64,000 bases of DNA. Source: Paenibacillus maysiensis (lineage in GTDB: Bacteria > Bacillota > Bacilli > Paenibacillales > Paenibacillaceae). The notes under the pieces are model-generated. The model worked only from the letters and a program-made list of their open reading frames with translations. It did no database searches and had not been told where the DNA came from. Shown one piece after another: positions 29,928-39,044 of the stretch. The stretch spans positions 1 through 64,000 of the forward strand of contig NZ_ASRY01000084.1 in assembly GCF_000520815.1 (NCBI RefSeq). Direction: 5' to 3'. The translations under genes and the position numbers were made by a program. The stretch's first letter is position 1; every line of letters begins with the position of its first letter.

Positions 29928-30490
29928 TGCACGGCTGCCTCCTGTTCTACGCAAGCTTTAAGCGTTTCGCGCAGTCCCTTCACCAGATGAAAATACGGGC
30001 TTTCCATTTTTTCCAGCGCTTTAAGCAAATGATATGTGCCGTCTTCCAGGATCGCGATTGGCATGCGGAAGTTTTCTGTCGTCTTCGGATCTTGCGCCCA
30101 TTCGGCGGCATACAGAAATTCACACATGAGCGGAAGATAATCTGGCAGCTCTCCATCCGGCATTTCAAGACCGTACATCTCATATAGCACCTTTAACTTA
30201 ACCAACATTTGTCCCCGTTCTTTTGCATCTTCGAATTTAAAGTAAGTCATATATAGTGCACAATTTTTTTGAAAATCAAAGGTTTCCGTATACATTTCCT
30301 GAATCTCTTCCATACTGAACTCTTGCATAAGGGACCAGAAGGTGTTCGCATGCGCATACGCCGGATGGTTCGGATCAAATGATGCTTCCAGAAAAGCCGG
30401 ATGAAAATCCAGCTTTTCCGGGTACATGAGTTGCTGGGCGAAAAACCCGAATGACGGTTTGCATTCATACAGCTTCGCTACATTAATCAC
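29924..30490 (-). CDS. narJ: Nitrate reductase assembly chaperone
   Basis: A 188-residue soluble TorD/DmsD-type chaperone that holds NarG during molybdenum-cofactor and Fe-S insertion. Seen: FGFFAQQLMYPEKLDFHPAF, SMEEIQEMYTETFDFQKNCA, LYMTYFKFEDAKERGQMLV and ELPDYLPLMCEFL, all typical. GTG start inside the end of narH, with GGGGG 8 bases upstream, giving coupled translation. Confidence 0.93.
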   Translation of the reverse strand: MINVAKLYECKPSFGFFAQQLMYPEKLDFHPAFLEASFDPNHPAYAHANTFWSLMQEFSMEEIQEMYTETFDFQKNCALYMTYFKFEDAKERGQMLVKLKVLYEMYGLEMPDGELPDYLPLMCEFLYAAEWAQDPKTTENFRMPIAILEDGTYHLLKALEKMESPYFHLVKGLRETLKACVEQEAAVQ

Positions 30491-32060
30491 GCCAAATACC
30501 CCCGTAGAAGTTTTCTTCGTACATTTCTTTGCCTGTTTTCAAAGGCTCTTCCATCCCCATTGAACTTGCCATACTACAGCCGTCACATCCAGAGCCCGAA
30601 CCCATGTTTCCCATGGTATCGCCGTAACCCGCAGATCCTTGAGCTCGGTACGGATTCGAATATCCTTCTTTATGCGATGTCGGAATGACGAAACGATCCT
30701 CATACTTGGCAATCGCCAGAAGTCGATACATCTGCTCGGTCTGCCGCGGTGTCATGCCGATGCGCTCAAGACGGCTTTCATCGAAAGATTGTCCCGTGGA
30801 CTGGGCACGCATATAGGAGCGCATCATAGCCATCCGTTGCAGGGATTCCTTCACGGTTTGCGTGTCGCCCGCCGTCAGCATATTGGCAAGGTACTGAATA
30901 GGGGTCCGCATCTCTTCGATAGCCGGAAAGATCATATCGGGATTCTCAATCGAGTCTTTCCCTTCAAAGTAATTCATGATCGGACTAAGTGGTGGCACAT
31001 ACCAGACCATAGGTAAGGTGCGGTATTCCGGATGAAGCGGGAATGCCAGCTTGTGTTCAATGGCAAGCTTGTAGACCGGCGAATTCTGCGCTGCTTCAAT
31101 CCAGTCCTCCGAGATGCCGTCTTTTCTCGCCTGAGCAATCACTGCCGGATCACTTGGATCCATGAACAGGTCGCACTGCGCTTTATAAAGCTCCTTCTCA
31201 TCCTGCGTAGAGGCGGCCTCGAGCACCCGATCCGCGTCATACAGCATAACGCCGAGGTAGCGAATTCGTCCTGTACATGTCTCGGAGCAGACTGTCGGCA
31301 GGCCGGCTTCCACACGCGGGAAACAGAAGGTACATTTCTCAGCTTTGTTCGTCTGCCAGTTAAAGTACACTTTTTTGTATGGACAGCCCGTCATGCAATA
31401 CCGCCAGCCGCGGCAGGCTTCCTGATCCACGAGCACGATTCCGTCCTCGTCCCGTTTGTACATGGCGCCCGAAGGACAGGACGCGACACAGCTTGGATTT
31501 AGACAATGTTCGCAAAGCCGTGGGAGATAAACCATGAACGACTTCTCAAAGTTAAATTTAATCTCTTCTTCGATTTTCTGAATATTGGGATCAAGCGGAC
31601 CGGTTACATGCGCACCCGCCAGGTCATCTTCCCAGTTTGGACCCCACTCCAAATCCATTTTTTCACCCGTTACCGCAGAATGCGCGCGTGCCACAGGTGA
31701 ATGCTTCTGCTCGCCGGCGTTGGTCAGATGCTCGTAATTGTAAGTCCAGGGCTCATAATAATCTTTCATTTCCGGCATGTCTGGATTGTAAAAAATCTTA
31801 CCTAGCGCTATCTTGGACAGCTTGTTCCCTGACTTCAGTTCCAGTTTTCCTTTGCGGAGCTGCCAGCCCCCTTTATATAGTTCCTGGTCTTCCCAGCGCT
31901 TCGGATAACCGATACCAGGTTTGGTTTCCACATTGTTGAACCACATATATTCCGCACCTTTGCGGTTCGTCCAGGTTGTTTTGCATGTCACGCTGCACGT
32001 ATGGCAGCCGATACATTTATCCAGGTTCATGACCATGGCAATTTGAGCTTTAATCTTCAA
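30483..32060 (-). CDS. narH: Respiratory nitrate reductase beta subunit (Fe-S)
   Basis: A 525-residue electron-transfer subunit with four Fe-S clusters. Cysteine groups are CIGCHTCSVTCK, CEHCLNPSCVASC, CRGWRYCMTGC (Trp replacing a Cys, as in the 3Fe-4S site) and CTFCFPRVEAGLPTVCSETC. The C-terminal tail is odd: a Gly/Met/Ser-rich stretch (GDTMGNMGSGSGCDGCSMAS) with an extra CxxC before the end. The start overlaps narG by 11 bp. Confidence 0.96.
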   Translation of the reverse strand: MKIKAQIAMVMNLDKCIGCHTCSVTCKTTWTNRKGAEYMWFNNVETKPGIGYPKRWEDQELYKGGWQLRKGKLELKSGNKLSKIALGKIFYNPDMPEMKDYYEPWTYNYEHLTNAGEQKHSPVARAHSAVTGEKMDLEWGPNWEDDLAGAHVTGPLDPNIQKIEEEIKFNFEKSFMVYLPRLCEHCLNPSCVASCPSGAMYKRDEDGIVLVDQEACRGWRYCMTGCPYKKVYFNWQTNKAEKCTFCFPRVEAGLPTVCSETCTGRIRYLGVMLYDADRVLEAASTQDEKELYKAQCDLFMDPSDPAVIAQARKDGISEDWIEAAQNSPVYKLAIEHKLAFPLHPEYRTLPMVWYVPPLSPIMNYFEGKDSIENPDMIFPAIEEMRTPIQYLANMLTAGDTQTVKESLQRMAMMRSYMRAQSTGQSFDESRLERIGMTPRQTEQMYRLLAIAKYEDRFVIPTSHKEGYSNPYRAQGSAGYGDTMGNMGSGSGCDGCSMASSMGMEEPLKTGKEMYEENFYGGIWRD

Positions 32061-35000
32061 GCCAGTTAACCTCCTTCATTTTACGTACCGCAACGTACAC
32101 ATCACGTTGGTTGCCGATCGGACCATAATAGTTGAATCCATAACTAAGCTGAGCATATCCACCGACCATCTGAGTTGGTTTTAGATGAATTCTTGTTGGT
32201 GCGTTATGACTACCGCCGCGTGTATCCGTGATTTCGGAGCCTGGCACTTGAATGTGCTTATCCTGAGCATGGTACATGAACATCGTTCCTCTTGGCATCC
32301 GGTGGCTGACAACGGTCCGGGCAGTCACGACGCCGTTACGGTTGTATACCTCTACCCAGTCATTGTCGGCAAGATCGTGTGCCTCTGCGTCTTCGTTGTT
32401 GATCCACACGGTAGGACCTCCACGAAACAGTGTAAGCATGTGCTGGTTATCCTGGTAGGTGGAGTGAATATTCCATTTACCGTGCGGTGTCAGATAACGG
32501 AGCACGAGTGAATCTTGTCCGCCTTTTATTTCCCGATCGCGCGGGCCGAACACCATCGGCGGCAGAGTCGGTTTGTAGATCGGTAATGATTCCCCAAACT
32601 GTTGGAAAATCTCATGATCAATATAGAAATGCTGTCTTCCCGTCAAAGTACGAAACGGAACGAGACGTTCAATATTCGTTGTAAATGGTGAATAACGGCG
32701 TCCCTTCTTGTTCGATCCAGTGAATACCGGTGTCGGTATAACCTCACGCGGCTGTGCCGTGATACTCTGGAAAGTAATCTTTTCCGCTGCCCGGTCGGCC
32801 GAGATGTCTTTGAGTTCAACACCGTGAAGCTCTTCTGCCTGCTCATAAGCCTTTTGCGAGACCTGTCCATTGGTCGCGGATGAAAGGTGAAGAATCGTAT
32901 TGGCCACTTGGCGAGCTGTCTGGATTTTCGGCAGCCCATCTTTAATGGAATCATCGTAATAAACTCCGTTCAGCCTTTTCAATTCCTCATATTCGTCCGC
33001 TACGGAGAAGCTGACGCCATGCGCACCTGTTTTCCCGGTAGTCAAATTCGGACCGAGTGAGATATATTTATCGTGAATTTTAGTATAGTCGCGTTCGATG
33101 ATGCTGAAATTCGGCATGGTTTTACCCGGAGTCGCTTCAATTTCGCCCTTTGTCCAATCCTTTACAAGACCCATCGGCTGCGAAATTTCGCCCATACTGT
33201 CGTGTGAGAGCGGCGTGGTCACAAGGTCTTTATATATTCCCGGTAGGTACTCTTTCGCCATATCGGAGAAGACTTCGGAAAGCTGGCGGTAAATATCCCA
33301 GTCCGCGCGGGATTCCCACAGTGGATTAACCGCCGGATTAAACGGATGTACGAAAGGATGCATATCTGTTGACGATAAGTCTGTTTTTTCATACCAGGTT
33401 GCCGCCGGAAGTACGATGTCCGCGTACAATGGGGTTGTTGTCATCCGGAAATCAAGTGCAACCATCAGATCAAGCTTTCCTTCCACATCTTCCCGCCAGA
33501 CGATTTCCTTGGGTTTCTGTTCCTCGTTCGGCCGAGCAAGCAGGGCGTCGGATGCTCCGAGTAAATGTTTCATGAAATACTCTTGTCCCTTCGCCGAACT
33601 GGAAATCAGGTTTGACCGCCAAACAAAGAGCGAACGTGGGAAGTTCTCAGCTGCCCCAGGATCTTCCACAGCGAAGCGTGTCTTACGTGATTTGATCTCT
33701 TCCACAGAGTAATTGATGATGTCCTCGTTGGACTTCTTGCCTAATTGCGCCGCCTCTTCGGCGAACAGCAGACTGTTTTTATTAAACTGTGGATAAGAAG
33801 GCAGCCAACCCAGACGCGCTGCGAGCACATTGTAGTCTGCTGGGTGCCGGTAACTGACATCCCCACCAGTCGGTGACTTCAAGGTGTCTGTGCCACTTTC
33901 TTCATAACGCCACTGCTCCGTTGCAAAATAGAAAAACGATGTAGCATTTTGCAGTCTAGCCGGTCCTTGCCAGTCTTTTGCAAAGGCAACCGTTGACCAG
34001 CCTTCGATTGGGCGGAGCTTTTCTTGACCAACATAATGCGCCCAGCCTCCACCGTTTACGCCTTGGGAAGCGGTCAACATGACCAGGTTCAAGATGGACC
34101 GATAGATCGTGTCACTGTTGAACCAGTGATTGATCCCCGCACCCATAATAATCATGGAGCGCCCTTTGGTATCGATAGCATTTTGAGCAAATTCCCGAGC
34201 AATCTGTACCACAACAGACGCCTTCACGCTCGTGATCTTCTCCTGCCAGGCAGGAGTATAATGCGAAGCTGCATCGTAATAATCCTTGGCGTTATGAGGG
34301 CTGTCACTGCGCGCGACACCGTACTGGCTCATCATCAGATCGTACACAGTTGCTACGTAACGCTCCGAGCCATCTGCCAGGCGTACTTTTTTGGCCGGAA
34401 TTACACGTTTGAACGTTCCATTACCAGCGTTATCAAAATAAGGGAATACGACTTCTTCCCATTGCTCGCCATGACCTTCCACAGTAAGCGCGGGCTCAAC
34501 CTTCGTTCCGTCTTCACGTTCCAGGATCAGGTTCCATTTCTTATCCTGTTCCCAGCGCTGTCCCATCGTACCGTTCGGGACCAGCATTTCTCCTGCCACT
34601 TCGTCATATATGACCGGTTTCCAGTCCGCATGCTGCGAAACATCCCCAAGGTCACTCGCCCGTAGAAAACGCCCACCTTTCCAGACTCCTTCGTGTGGAT
34701 CGAGCAGAATCATGAACGGCATATCCGTATATTGTTTGGCATAGTTAATGAACATTGGTTCTTGGCGTTCTTTATAGAACTCATCCAGAATGACATGCGT
34801 CATAGCCTGGGCCACGGCAGCATCTGTACCCGGATTCGGTGCAAGCCAATTGTCAGCGAACTTCACATTCTCCGCCAAGTCGGGAGCCACCGATACGACC
34901 TTTGTCCCCTTATAACGTACTTCCGTCATAAAATGAGCGTCCGGCGTCCGGGTAAGCGGTACGTTCGATCCCCACATGATCAGGTAACCCGCATTGTACC

Positions 35001-35724
35001 AGTCAGAAGATTCCGGCACATCCGTCTGCTCACCCCAAATTTGAGGAGATGCAGGCGGAAGGTCTGCATACCAATCGTAAAAACTCAACATCTGCCCACC
35101 GAGCAGCGAAATGAACCGGGCTCCCGAAGCGTAGCTTATCATTGACATCGCCGGGATTGGCGTAAAGCCCGCGATCCGGTCGGGACCGTACTTACGAATG
35201 GTATAGATGAGCTGCGCTGAGATAAGACGCAGGACATCGTCCCAGCCGACACGGACATGGCCGCCTTTTCCGCGAGCCGATTTATAGAGCTTGGCTTTCT
35301 CAGGGTCTTCCACGATGCTCGCCCATGCGTCTACTGGATTCGTATGCTCCTTAATGGCAGCTAACCAGAGCCGCAATAACTTACCGCGCATATAGGGGTA
35401 TTTCACGCGTAATGGACTGTATTCATACCAGGAAAATGTAGCACCACGCGGGCATCCACGCGGTTCAAATTCCGGCATGTCAACGCCGCAGGATGGATAA
35501 TCGATCTGTTGATTCTCCCAAGTGATGATGCCGTTTTTCACAAAAACCTTCCAACTACAGGAGCCGGTGCAGTTGACTCCGTGCGTCGTCCGGACCACTT
35601 TGTCGTGAGACCAACGCTGACGGTACACGTTTTCCCATTCTCTATTTTTTTCCTCAAGGATTGACCAATTTCCCGAATAGCTTTCGATCGGTTTAAAAAA
35701 GTTGAGGTTGTATTTTTTTTTCAT
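32050..35724 (-). CDS. narG: Respiratory nitrate reductase alpha subunit (molybdenum)
   Basis: A 1224-residue catalytic subunit reducing nitrate to nitrite on the cytoplasmic face. The N-terminal Fe-S motif is THGVNCTGSCSWKVFVKNG followed by CGVDMPEFEPRGCPRG. Mo-bisMGD-binding blocks include IMWGSNVPLTRTPDAHF and YADIVLPAATWYEKTDLSST. The C-terminal domain has DWVEVYNRNGVVTARTVVSH. Full length for the family, with GGAGTG upstream of the ATG. First gene of narGHJI-nreABC. Confidence 0.97.
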   Translation of the reverse strand: MKKKYNLNFFKPIESYSGNWSILEEKNREWENVYRQRWSHDKVVRTTHGVNCTGSCSWKVFVKNGIITWENQQIDYPSCGVDMPEFEPRGCPRGATFSWYEYSPLRVKYPYMRGKLLRLWLAAIKEHTNPVDAWASIVEDPEKAKLYKSARGKGGHVRVGWDDVLRLISAQLIYTIRKYGPDRIAGFTPIPAMSMISYASGARFISLLGGQMLSFYDWYADLPPASPQIWGEQTDVPESSDWYNAGYLIMWGSNVPLTRTPDAHFMTEVRYKGTKVVSVAPDLAENVKFADNWLAPNPGTDAAVAQAMTHVILDEFYKERQEPMFINYAKQYTDMPFMILLDPHEGVWKGGRFLRASDLGDVSQHADWKPVIYDEVAGEMLVPNGTMGQRWEQDKKWNLILEREDGTKVEPALTVEGHGEQWEEVVFPYFDNAGNGTFKRVIPAKKVRLADGSERYVATVYDLMMSQYGVARSDSPHNAKDYYDAASHYTPAWQEKITSVKASVVVQIAREFAQNAIDTKGRSMIIMGAGINHWFNSDTIYRSILNLVMLTASQGVNGGGWAHYVGQEKLRPIEGWSTVAFAKDWQGPARLQNATSFFYFATEQWRYEESGTDTLKSPTGGDVSYRHPADYNVLAARLGWLPSYPQFNKNSLLFAEEAAQLGKKSNEDIINYSVEEIKSRKTRFAVEDPGAAENFPRSLFVWRSNLISSSAKGQEYFMKHLLGASDALLARPNEEQKPKEIVWREDVEGKLDLMVALDFRMTTTPLYADIVLPAATWYEKTDLSSTDMHPFVHPFNPAVNPLWESRADWDIYRQLSEVFSDMAKEYLPGIYKDLVTTPLSHDSMGEISQPMGLVKDWTKGEIEATPGKTMPNFSIIERDYTKIHDKYISLGPNLTTGKTGAHGVSFSVADEYEELKRLNGVYYDDSIKDGLPKIQTARQVANTILHLSSATNGQVSQKAYEQAEELHGVELKDISADRAAEKITFQSITAQPREVIPTPVFTGSNKKGRRYSPFTTNIERLVPFRTLTGRQHFYIDHEIFQQFGESLPIYKPTLPPMVFGPRDREIKGGQDSLVLRYLTPHGKWNIHSTYQDNQHMLTLFRGGPTVWINNEDAEAHDLADNDWVEVYNRNGVVTARTVVSHRMPRGTMFMYHAQDKHIQVPGSEITDTRGGSHNAPTRIHLKPTQMVGGYAQLSYGFNYYGPIGNQRDVYVAVRKMKEVNWLED

Positions 35725-35797
35725 CGATGACCAACACTCCTTTTCAGAATGAAAAACCCTAAAGCAGATTCAAGAGAAGATTCATTCGGTTACTCTC

Positions 35798-35862
35798 ATT
35801 ATGTAATTCATCCATGTTTGTTCCCATTAGGGAATGTCCTATAGCGCTACAGGAAATCCCTC
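35798..35862 (-). promoter_or_regulatory. narG promoter with two NreC-like palindromes
   Basis: TAGGGAATGTCCTA (35828-35841) and ACAGGAAATCCCTC (35849-35862) are imperfect GGG-N4-CCC palindromes with centres 21 bp apart. The minus strand carries TACATAAT at 35805-35798 as a -10, about 30-31 bp from the nearer centre, the same geometry as at narK. Predicted NreC activation site. Confidence 0.7.
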
Positions 35863-35880
35863 GTTCTATAAAAAGATACA

Positions 35881-35911
35881 AAAAGCCTCCCTCTAATAGA
35901 GGGAAGCTTCT
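35881..35911 (-). terminator. Terminator after modB
   Basis: GAAGCTTCCCTCT-ATT-AGAGGGAGGCTTTTTG on the minus strand gives a strong stem followed by a T-run. It isolates modB from the narG promoter. Confidence 0.85.
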
Positions 35912-35954
35912 ATGAAGGCGGACCCGTTTTTGCGATCGCACTTTTTGGCCTTGA

Positions 35955-36632
35955 TTAATTGTTCTTTTGGCCGGTTAATAGGAGCATAATAAAGGAAATG
36001 ACTATTAAAGAGCATGTCCAGGCCCAAGCCATAGGAAGATGACCAGCATCCACCGCTACATAAATGGCCGTCGGAATGGTTGGGGTTTTACCTGGAATAT
36101 TTCCGGCAATCATCAGCGTAGCACCGAATTCACCCAGACCACGGGCAAAACCGAGCATAAAGGCAGCTTTAAGTGAAGGGAAAATTAAGGGAAAAGTTAT
36201 ATATCGGAAAACCTGCCATTCACTCGCCCCTATCGAACGTCCCGCTTCTTCCAACTCCTCATCAACAGAAGCAAATCCCACCTTCATCGTCCGATAGACA
36301 AGAGGGAAAGCCACAACGACCGACGCGACCACCGCAGCCCACCACGAGAATACAATGGGTTCTCCAAACCATTGCTCCACAAAACGTCCGAACCCGCTTT
36401 TTCGTCCAAGTAATATTAGCAGTAAAAAACCAACAACCGTCGGAGGGAGTACCAAGGGCAGCATAAATACGGTTTCAACGAACGTTTTTCCTTTAAACGA
36501 TCCTAATCGGGACATTGACCATGCTATAACCAGGCCTGCTACGATCACCAACACGCTTGATAACAGCGCAACCTGCAACGATAATTGGATAGGAGACCAA
36601 TATTCATTCCAATCCATGTCTTGCATGATCAC
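35955..36632 (-). CDS. modB: Molybdate ABC transporter permease
   Basis: A 225-residue membrane permease with about five helices. The typical ModB permease motif is EELEEAGRSIGASEWQVFRY, followed by FARGLGEFGATLMIAGN. It would form the channel for molybdate import, feeding the cofactor pathway next door. GTG at 36632 overlaps the stop of the modA remnant (GTGA); ATG at 36626 is an alternative. Neither has a good ribosome site, consistent with former translational coupling. No modC lies nearby. Confidence 0.9.
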   Translation of the reverse strand: MIMQDMDWNEYWSPIQLSLQVALLSSVLVIVAGLVIAWSMSRLGSFKGKTFVETVFMLPLVLPPTVVGFLLLILLGRKSGFGRFVEQWFGEPIVFSWWAAVVASVVVAFPLVYRTMKVGFASVDEELEEAGRSIGASEWQVFRYITFPLIFPSLKAAFMLGFARGLGEFGATLMIAGNIPGKTPTIPTAIYVAVDAGHLPMAWAWTCSLIVISFIMLLLTGQKNN

Positions 36633-36775
36633 TTCGGTATAGAAAATCCATACTTCACCACGATATCCAAAGAGTCTTGCGATTGTAGATACGCATAAAA
36701 GTCTTCAGCATCTCGGCTATGTTTTGAAGCTTTAACCCTCCCGATTGGGTTGATTGTTGCATTATGTTCGACTCC
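36629..36775 (-). pseudogene. modA: C-terminal remnant of molybdate-binding protein ModA
   Basis: Directly upstream of modB, an open frame reads EHNATINPIGRVKASKHSRD, then AEDFYAYLQSQDSLDIVVKY and GFSIPK before a TGA. 'A-x-x-FxxxLxS...YGF' is the standard ModA ending. An in-frame stop precedes it, so about 48 of the roughly 250 expected residues remain. The TGA overlaps the modB GTG, preserving the former modAB junction. Confidence 0.8.
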
Positions 36776-36811
36776 TCAATGGTTTAGTTCATCATTATGT
36801 GATGGGTTTCG

Positions 36812-37513
36812 TTATTGCTGTGCCTGTCTCGTACGTTCGAATAGTGTACAATTTTCAAGAAGAATATGATTAAAAATATCTGCTTCCAGATTTTCTAACC
36901 GCTTCAATACGAGCCGATGTGTACCACAAGCCTCCTGCAACGGCTCAAAACCGTTTGTGATCAAGCGCAGTTCCTTCAGTAATTCCACCACCGCTTGATG
37001 CTCGTCTTGCAACTTGGATAAATACGGATTTAGTGCATCTGCCCGTTCAACTGTCGATTCCTGTAAAAACGCTTGAATCATCGGAAACACAAGGTTTTCC
37101 TCATTTTGAATATGTTCCGATAATTCCTGTTTAAGCAAGGTGAACAGTTCATTAACTCGCTTTAGATGCGGATAACGTTCGCCGTGAACCCGCGTTAGTT
37201 TGGTTACATACGGCGTGAGCGCCGATAGTTCTTCGCGAAGCTTTGTATGATACTCATCCTGGATATAGGCGATTAGTTCTTTTGGTTCGAGTGAAGAAGG
37301 CTGCATTTGTTTTTGCTGTGTCTGACTTTCCTCCACTTCATGCACCTGCGCCAGCAGTTCACCAGCATGGAGACCTCGGTCGGCAGCTGCTTCACGGAGC
37401 GATATTTTCCCGCCACAGCAGAAGTCAATCCGCAGTTTACGGAACAAATCTCCTGTTTTTGGTACTTCTTTCACAATGTCCGCTACCCATGTTTCTTCCG
37501 TTAACTGACTCAT
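36812..37513 (-). CDS. scdA: Iron-sulphur cluster repair protein ScdA/RIC
   Basis: A 233-residue diiron protein repairing Fe-S clusters damaged by NO or oxidants. The N-terminal ScdA domain (WVADIVKEVPKTGDLFRKLR, DFCCGG) is followed by a hemerythrin-type bundle with ligands in EYHTKLR, RVHGERYPHL, HIQNEENLVFP, LQDEHQAV and FNHILLEN. ATG at 37513 with GGAGG 8-9 bases upstream. A single NreC-like box lies upstream, linking it to nitrite/NO stress during nitrate respiration. Confidence 0.93.
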   Translation of the reverse strand: MSQLTEETWVADIVKEVPKTGDLFRKLRIDFCCGGKISLREAAADRGLHAGELLAQVHEVEESQTQQKQMQPSSLEPKELIAYIQDEYHTKLREELSALTPYVTKLTRVHGERYPHLKRVNELFTLLKQELSEHIQNEENLVFPMIQAFLQESTVERADALNPYLSKLQDEHQAVVELLKELRLITNGFEPLQEACGTHRLVLKRLENLEADIFNHILLENCTLFERTRQAQQ

Positions 37514-37555
37514 CGTCCATTCCTCCATCTTACTTCGATTTTATGCCTCACTTTA

Positions 37556-37599
37556 ATTCTACGTCTCTCATAAACTTGAACCAATCAGGGCGTTCCCTC
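37556..37599 (-). promoter_or_regulatory. scdA promoter with NreC-like palindrome
   Basis: CAGGGCGTTCCCTC (37586-37599) matches GGG-N4-CCC. On the minus strand TAGAAT occupies 37561-37556, exactly 31.5 bp from the palindrome centre, as at narK. A second, much weaker repeat (GGA-N4-GCC) may lie 22 bp further upstream. Confidence 0.65.
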
Positions 37600-37622
37600 T
37601 TTTACAGGAGGAAAGAGCCTTA

Positions 37623-39044
37623 TTATAAAAAATCTGAAATCAACTGTTCAGCCGCTTCTTTCCCTTGAGCGATGCAATCTGGAATTCCAACGCCCCCATA
37701 GCCGGCACCGCATAGAAAAACACCCGGTAAATACTGTGCGAAGTCCTGTCTCACCCTCGCCATATGCTCTTTGTGTCCAATCGGATATTGCGGCATCGAT
37801 CGATCACACCTACTGACTTCGGCGAATTCCGGTTCCGCTTTCAAGCCCATTAAATCTTTCAAATCTTTGCGCGCGGCATCCACAAGTTGATCGTCTGTCA
37901 TCCGAATCCACTCCTGTGCGCCTGCATGTCCAATATAGGTCCGCAAAAGTGTATATCCTTCAGGAGCAGTATGGCTCCACTTTGTCGAAGACCATGTACA
38001 TGCCGTAATCATTTTGCCTTCTTTGCGGGGTACCAGAAATCCCGTTCCCTCAAAAGCAAGATTAAGATCTGTGTTTTTATAAGCAAGGGCAATATTGGCT
38101 ACAGAAACATAGTTAATCTCATGTAACCAACTAGCGCTTGCAACACCGGAGAATAATTTAGCCGCCTCAAAGGCTGGAACAGCGCAGATCACCGCATCCG
38201 CATCTATTTTTTGTCCATGTTCTAAAATGACCTGATAACCGCTTTCCTTCCTTACTTCAACTACACCTTGTCCCATAACAAATTGTACGGTATCGAGCCT
38301 TTCCTTTAACCGCTCCACGATTGAAGACAATCCTTGTCGATAGGAAAGAAACATACTTTTCTTGGCGATATCCGGCAGTTTGTCTTGTACAGCCGGCTTT
38401 CTCCCAGTTCCTTTAGACATACCTTTAATCAGACTTCCATGCTTTTGTTCCATGTGCTTAAATTGAGGGAAGGTTGACATGAGGCTCAGAGAATGTGTAT
38501 CCCCAGCGTAAATTCCAGACAGCAGAGGTTCTGTAATCTGGTCCAGAACTTCTTTGCCGAGACGCCGTTTGATAAAATCACCTAAAGATTCGTCCGCATC
38601 ACCTTTCTTCGCCGGAATGATTAAATCCAGGGCTGCCCGTGCTTTTCCCAGCGGAGAAATAAGCCCTGTCCGAATGAAAGGGGTGAGCTTCGTTGGAATG
38701 CCCAGAATGAAGCCCATCGGCATCGTATGAAGTTTGCCCTTATGCAAAATGCAAGCAGATTTGGCTTTCGGGTTTGTCGATACCAGCTCTGCTTCCAGCC
38801 CCAACTCCATGGTCAGATCCAATATTGCCGTCTTTCTGGCCAAGAAAGCATCCGGTCCTTTTTCGATCATAAAATCGTTTTGGCGAACGGTTTGCAGCCT
38901 TCCTCCCAGACGGTCGCTCTTCTCCACCAATGTAATTTCCACTTCAAGCTGCCTATCCTCAGCCAGCTTTTTCACATAAAAGGCAGCACTTAAACCGCTT
39001 ATTCCTCCACCGAGAATAACGACTTTTTTAGAACTTTTTTTCAT
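37623..39044 (-). CDS. hemY: Coproporphyrinogen III / protoporphyrinogen oxidase
   Basis: A 473-residue FAD enzyme (CgoX in the Gram-positive coproporphyrin route) oxidising coproporphyrinogen III to coproporphyrin III for haem. The N-terminal dinucleotide fold reads VVILGGGISGLSAAFYVKKL and the FAD end is GVFLCGAGYGGVGIPDCIAQ. It overlaps the upstream radical SAM gene by 17 bp. In this location it should raise haem supply for NarI. ATG at 39044 chosen; the longer frame lies inside the previous gene. Confidence 0.93.
   Translation of the reverse strand: MKKSSKKVVILGGGISGLSAAFYVKKLAEDRQLEVEITLVEKSDRLGGRLQTVRQNDFMIEKGPDAFLARKTAILDLTMELGLEAELVSTNPKAKSACILHKGKLHTMPMGFILGIPTKLTPFIRTGLISPLGKARAALDLIIPAKKGDADESLGDFIKRRLGKEVLDQITEPLLSGIYAGDTHSLSLMSTFPQFKHMEQKHGSLIKGMSKGTGRKPAVQDKLPDIAKKSMFLSYRQGLSSIVERLKERLDTVQFVMGQGVVEVRKESGYQVILEHGQKIDADAVICAVPAFEAAKLFSGVASASWLHEINYVSVANIALAYKNTDLNLAFEGTGFLVPRKEGKMITACTWSSTKWSHTAPEGYTLLRTYIGHAGAQEWIRMTDDQLVDAARKDLKDLMGLKAEPEFAEVSRCDRSMPQYPIGHKEHMARVRQDFAQYLPGVFLCGAGYGGVGIPDCIAQGKEAAEQLISDFL

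Noticed and set aside
35759-35941. 60-codon minus-strand frame between modB and narG
   Set aside because: It covers the terminator and both NreC-like boxes, so it is regulatory DNA rather than a gene.
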